Shown here: in pieces, positions 63,907-64,000 of the stretch | Position numbering within the stretch: position 1 is the first letter of the stretch | Layout of the letters: each line of letters begins with the position of its first letter | Notes under the pieces: model-generated | The model's input: the letters and a program-made list of their open reading frames with translations, nothing else | What the model was told of the DNA's origin: nothing | The model's database searches: none | Program-made: the position numbers and the translations under genes | Source: Ruminiclostridium sufflavum DSM 19573 | Lineage (GTDB): Bacteria > Bacillota > Clostridia > Acetivibrionales > DSM-1351 | NCBI RefSeq assembly: GCF_003208175.1 | Contig: NZ_QKMR01000002.1 | Coordinates: 124,001-188,000, forward strand | Direction of reading: 5' to 3' | Length of the DNA stretch: 64,000 nt

Positions 63907-63955
63907 ATACCCTATTTTGGGCTTGCCTGTTGATTGGTTATGTAAAAATATACCA

Positions 63956-64000
63956 TTAAAATCTCAAATCCCTTTCACCGCCGCGAATCCGTTTCAGGTA
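63956..64000 (-). CDS. C-terminal end of an unidentified minus-strand gene
   Basis: Read on the minus strand the last bases give YLKRIRGGERDLRF and a TAA at 63958-63956. The frame is open to the window edge and the bidirectional terminator lies just downstream. Fourteen residues are too few for identification. Confidence 0.35.
   Translation of the reverse strand, partial: YLKRIRGGERDLRF

Overview
The window looks like the chromosome of a low-GC, endospore-forming, flagellated member of the Clostridia, probably of the Ruminiclostridium / Clostridium cellulolyticum type. This is inferred from gene content and gene order, not from a database match. It carries spoIIGA-sigE-sigG directly behind ftsAZ, and a single long fla/che locus ending in fliA/sigD. 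FliY is used in place of FliN, CheC and CheD are present, start codons are often TTG or GTG, and Shine-Dalgarno (SD) sequences are strong.

Layout. 1-1245: 5' part of murT on the minus strand. 1585-6388: cell-wall and division genes (murA without its first ~110 codons, ftsQ, small basic protein gene, ftsA, ftsZ). 7110-10366: sporulation genes spoIIGA, sigE, sigG, then nrdR. 10828-18670: yifB/comM, dprA, a patatin-like lipase, topA, trmFO. 18793-53331: the flagellar and chemotaxis locus. It runs flgB flgC fliE fliF fliG fliH fliI fliJ ylxF-like fliK flgD TIGR02530-type flgE flbD fliL fliM fliY cheY fliO fliP fliQ fliR flhB flhA flhF flhG cheB cheA cheW cheC cheD, a small membrane protein, sigD, fapA (DUF342), a small charged protein, a SwrB-like protein and an MltG-like membrane protein. 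motA/motB, a PilZ/YcgR gene, flagellin and chemoreceptors are not in it. 53341-57073: a MATE transporter (minus strand) and two PH-domain membrane proteins. 57252-57338: tRNA-Leu(CAA). 57621-61895: a small acidic protein, a glycerol-3-phosphate-dehydrogenase-type oxidoreductase set with a DUF1667 protein, and two small Cys-rich proteins. 62117-63831: TPP riboswitch, terminator and thiC. A gene on the minus strand probably ends at 63956.

Two repeat families fill the gaps between genes. The first is a MITE-like element of up to ~215 bp with terminal inverted repeats TAAAGTCAATTAC / GTAATTGACTTTA, present in about ten complete, truncated or decayed copies. Several copies carry a terminator-like hairpin, and some sit inside the fla/che locus. 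The second, here called E2, ends in a short hairpin followed at once by GTGGAGGTTA, which is the SD of the next gene (fliE, flhF, flhG, cheW; weaker before trmFO and fapA). The hairpin arms differ between copies but stay complementary, and an upstream CTCCAC-type segment could pair with the SD. Larger copies before flhG and cheW share a ~170-nt architecture with a second hairpin whose arms also change together. One E2 copy lies inside a MITE upstream of spoIIGA. E2 is the best candidate here for an undescribed RNA-level regulatory or mobile element.

Function. The division and sporulation genes form the usual chain leading to asymmetric division and compartment-specific sigma factors. A probable Spo0A-activated promoter lies ~420 bp before spoIIGA. 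The fla/che genes encode the basal body, export apparatus, hook, switch and chemotaxis core. Many genes overlap or nearly abut, which suggests long polycistronic transcripts whose translation and continuity the E2 and MITE insertions may modulate.
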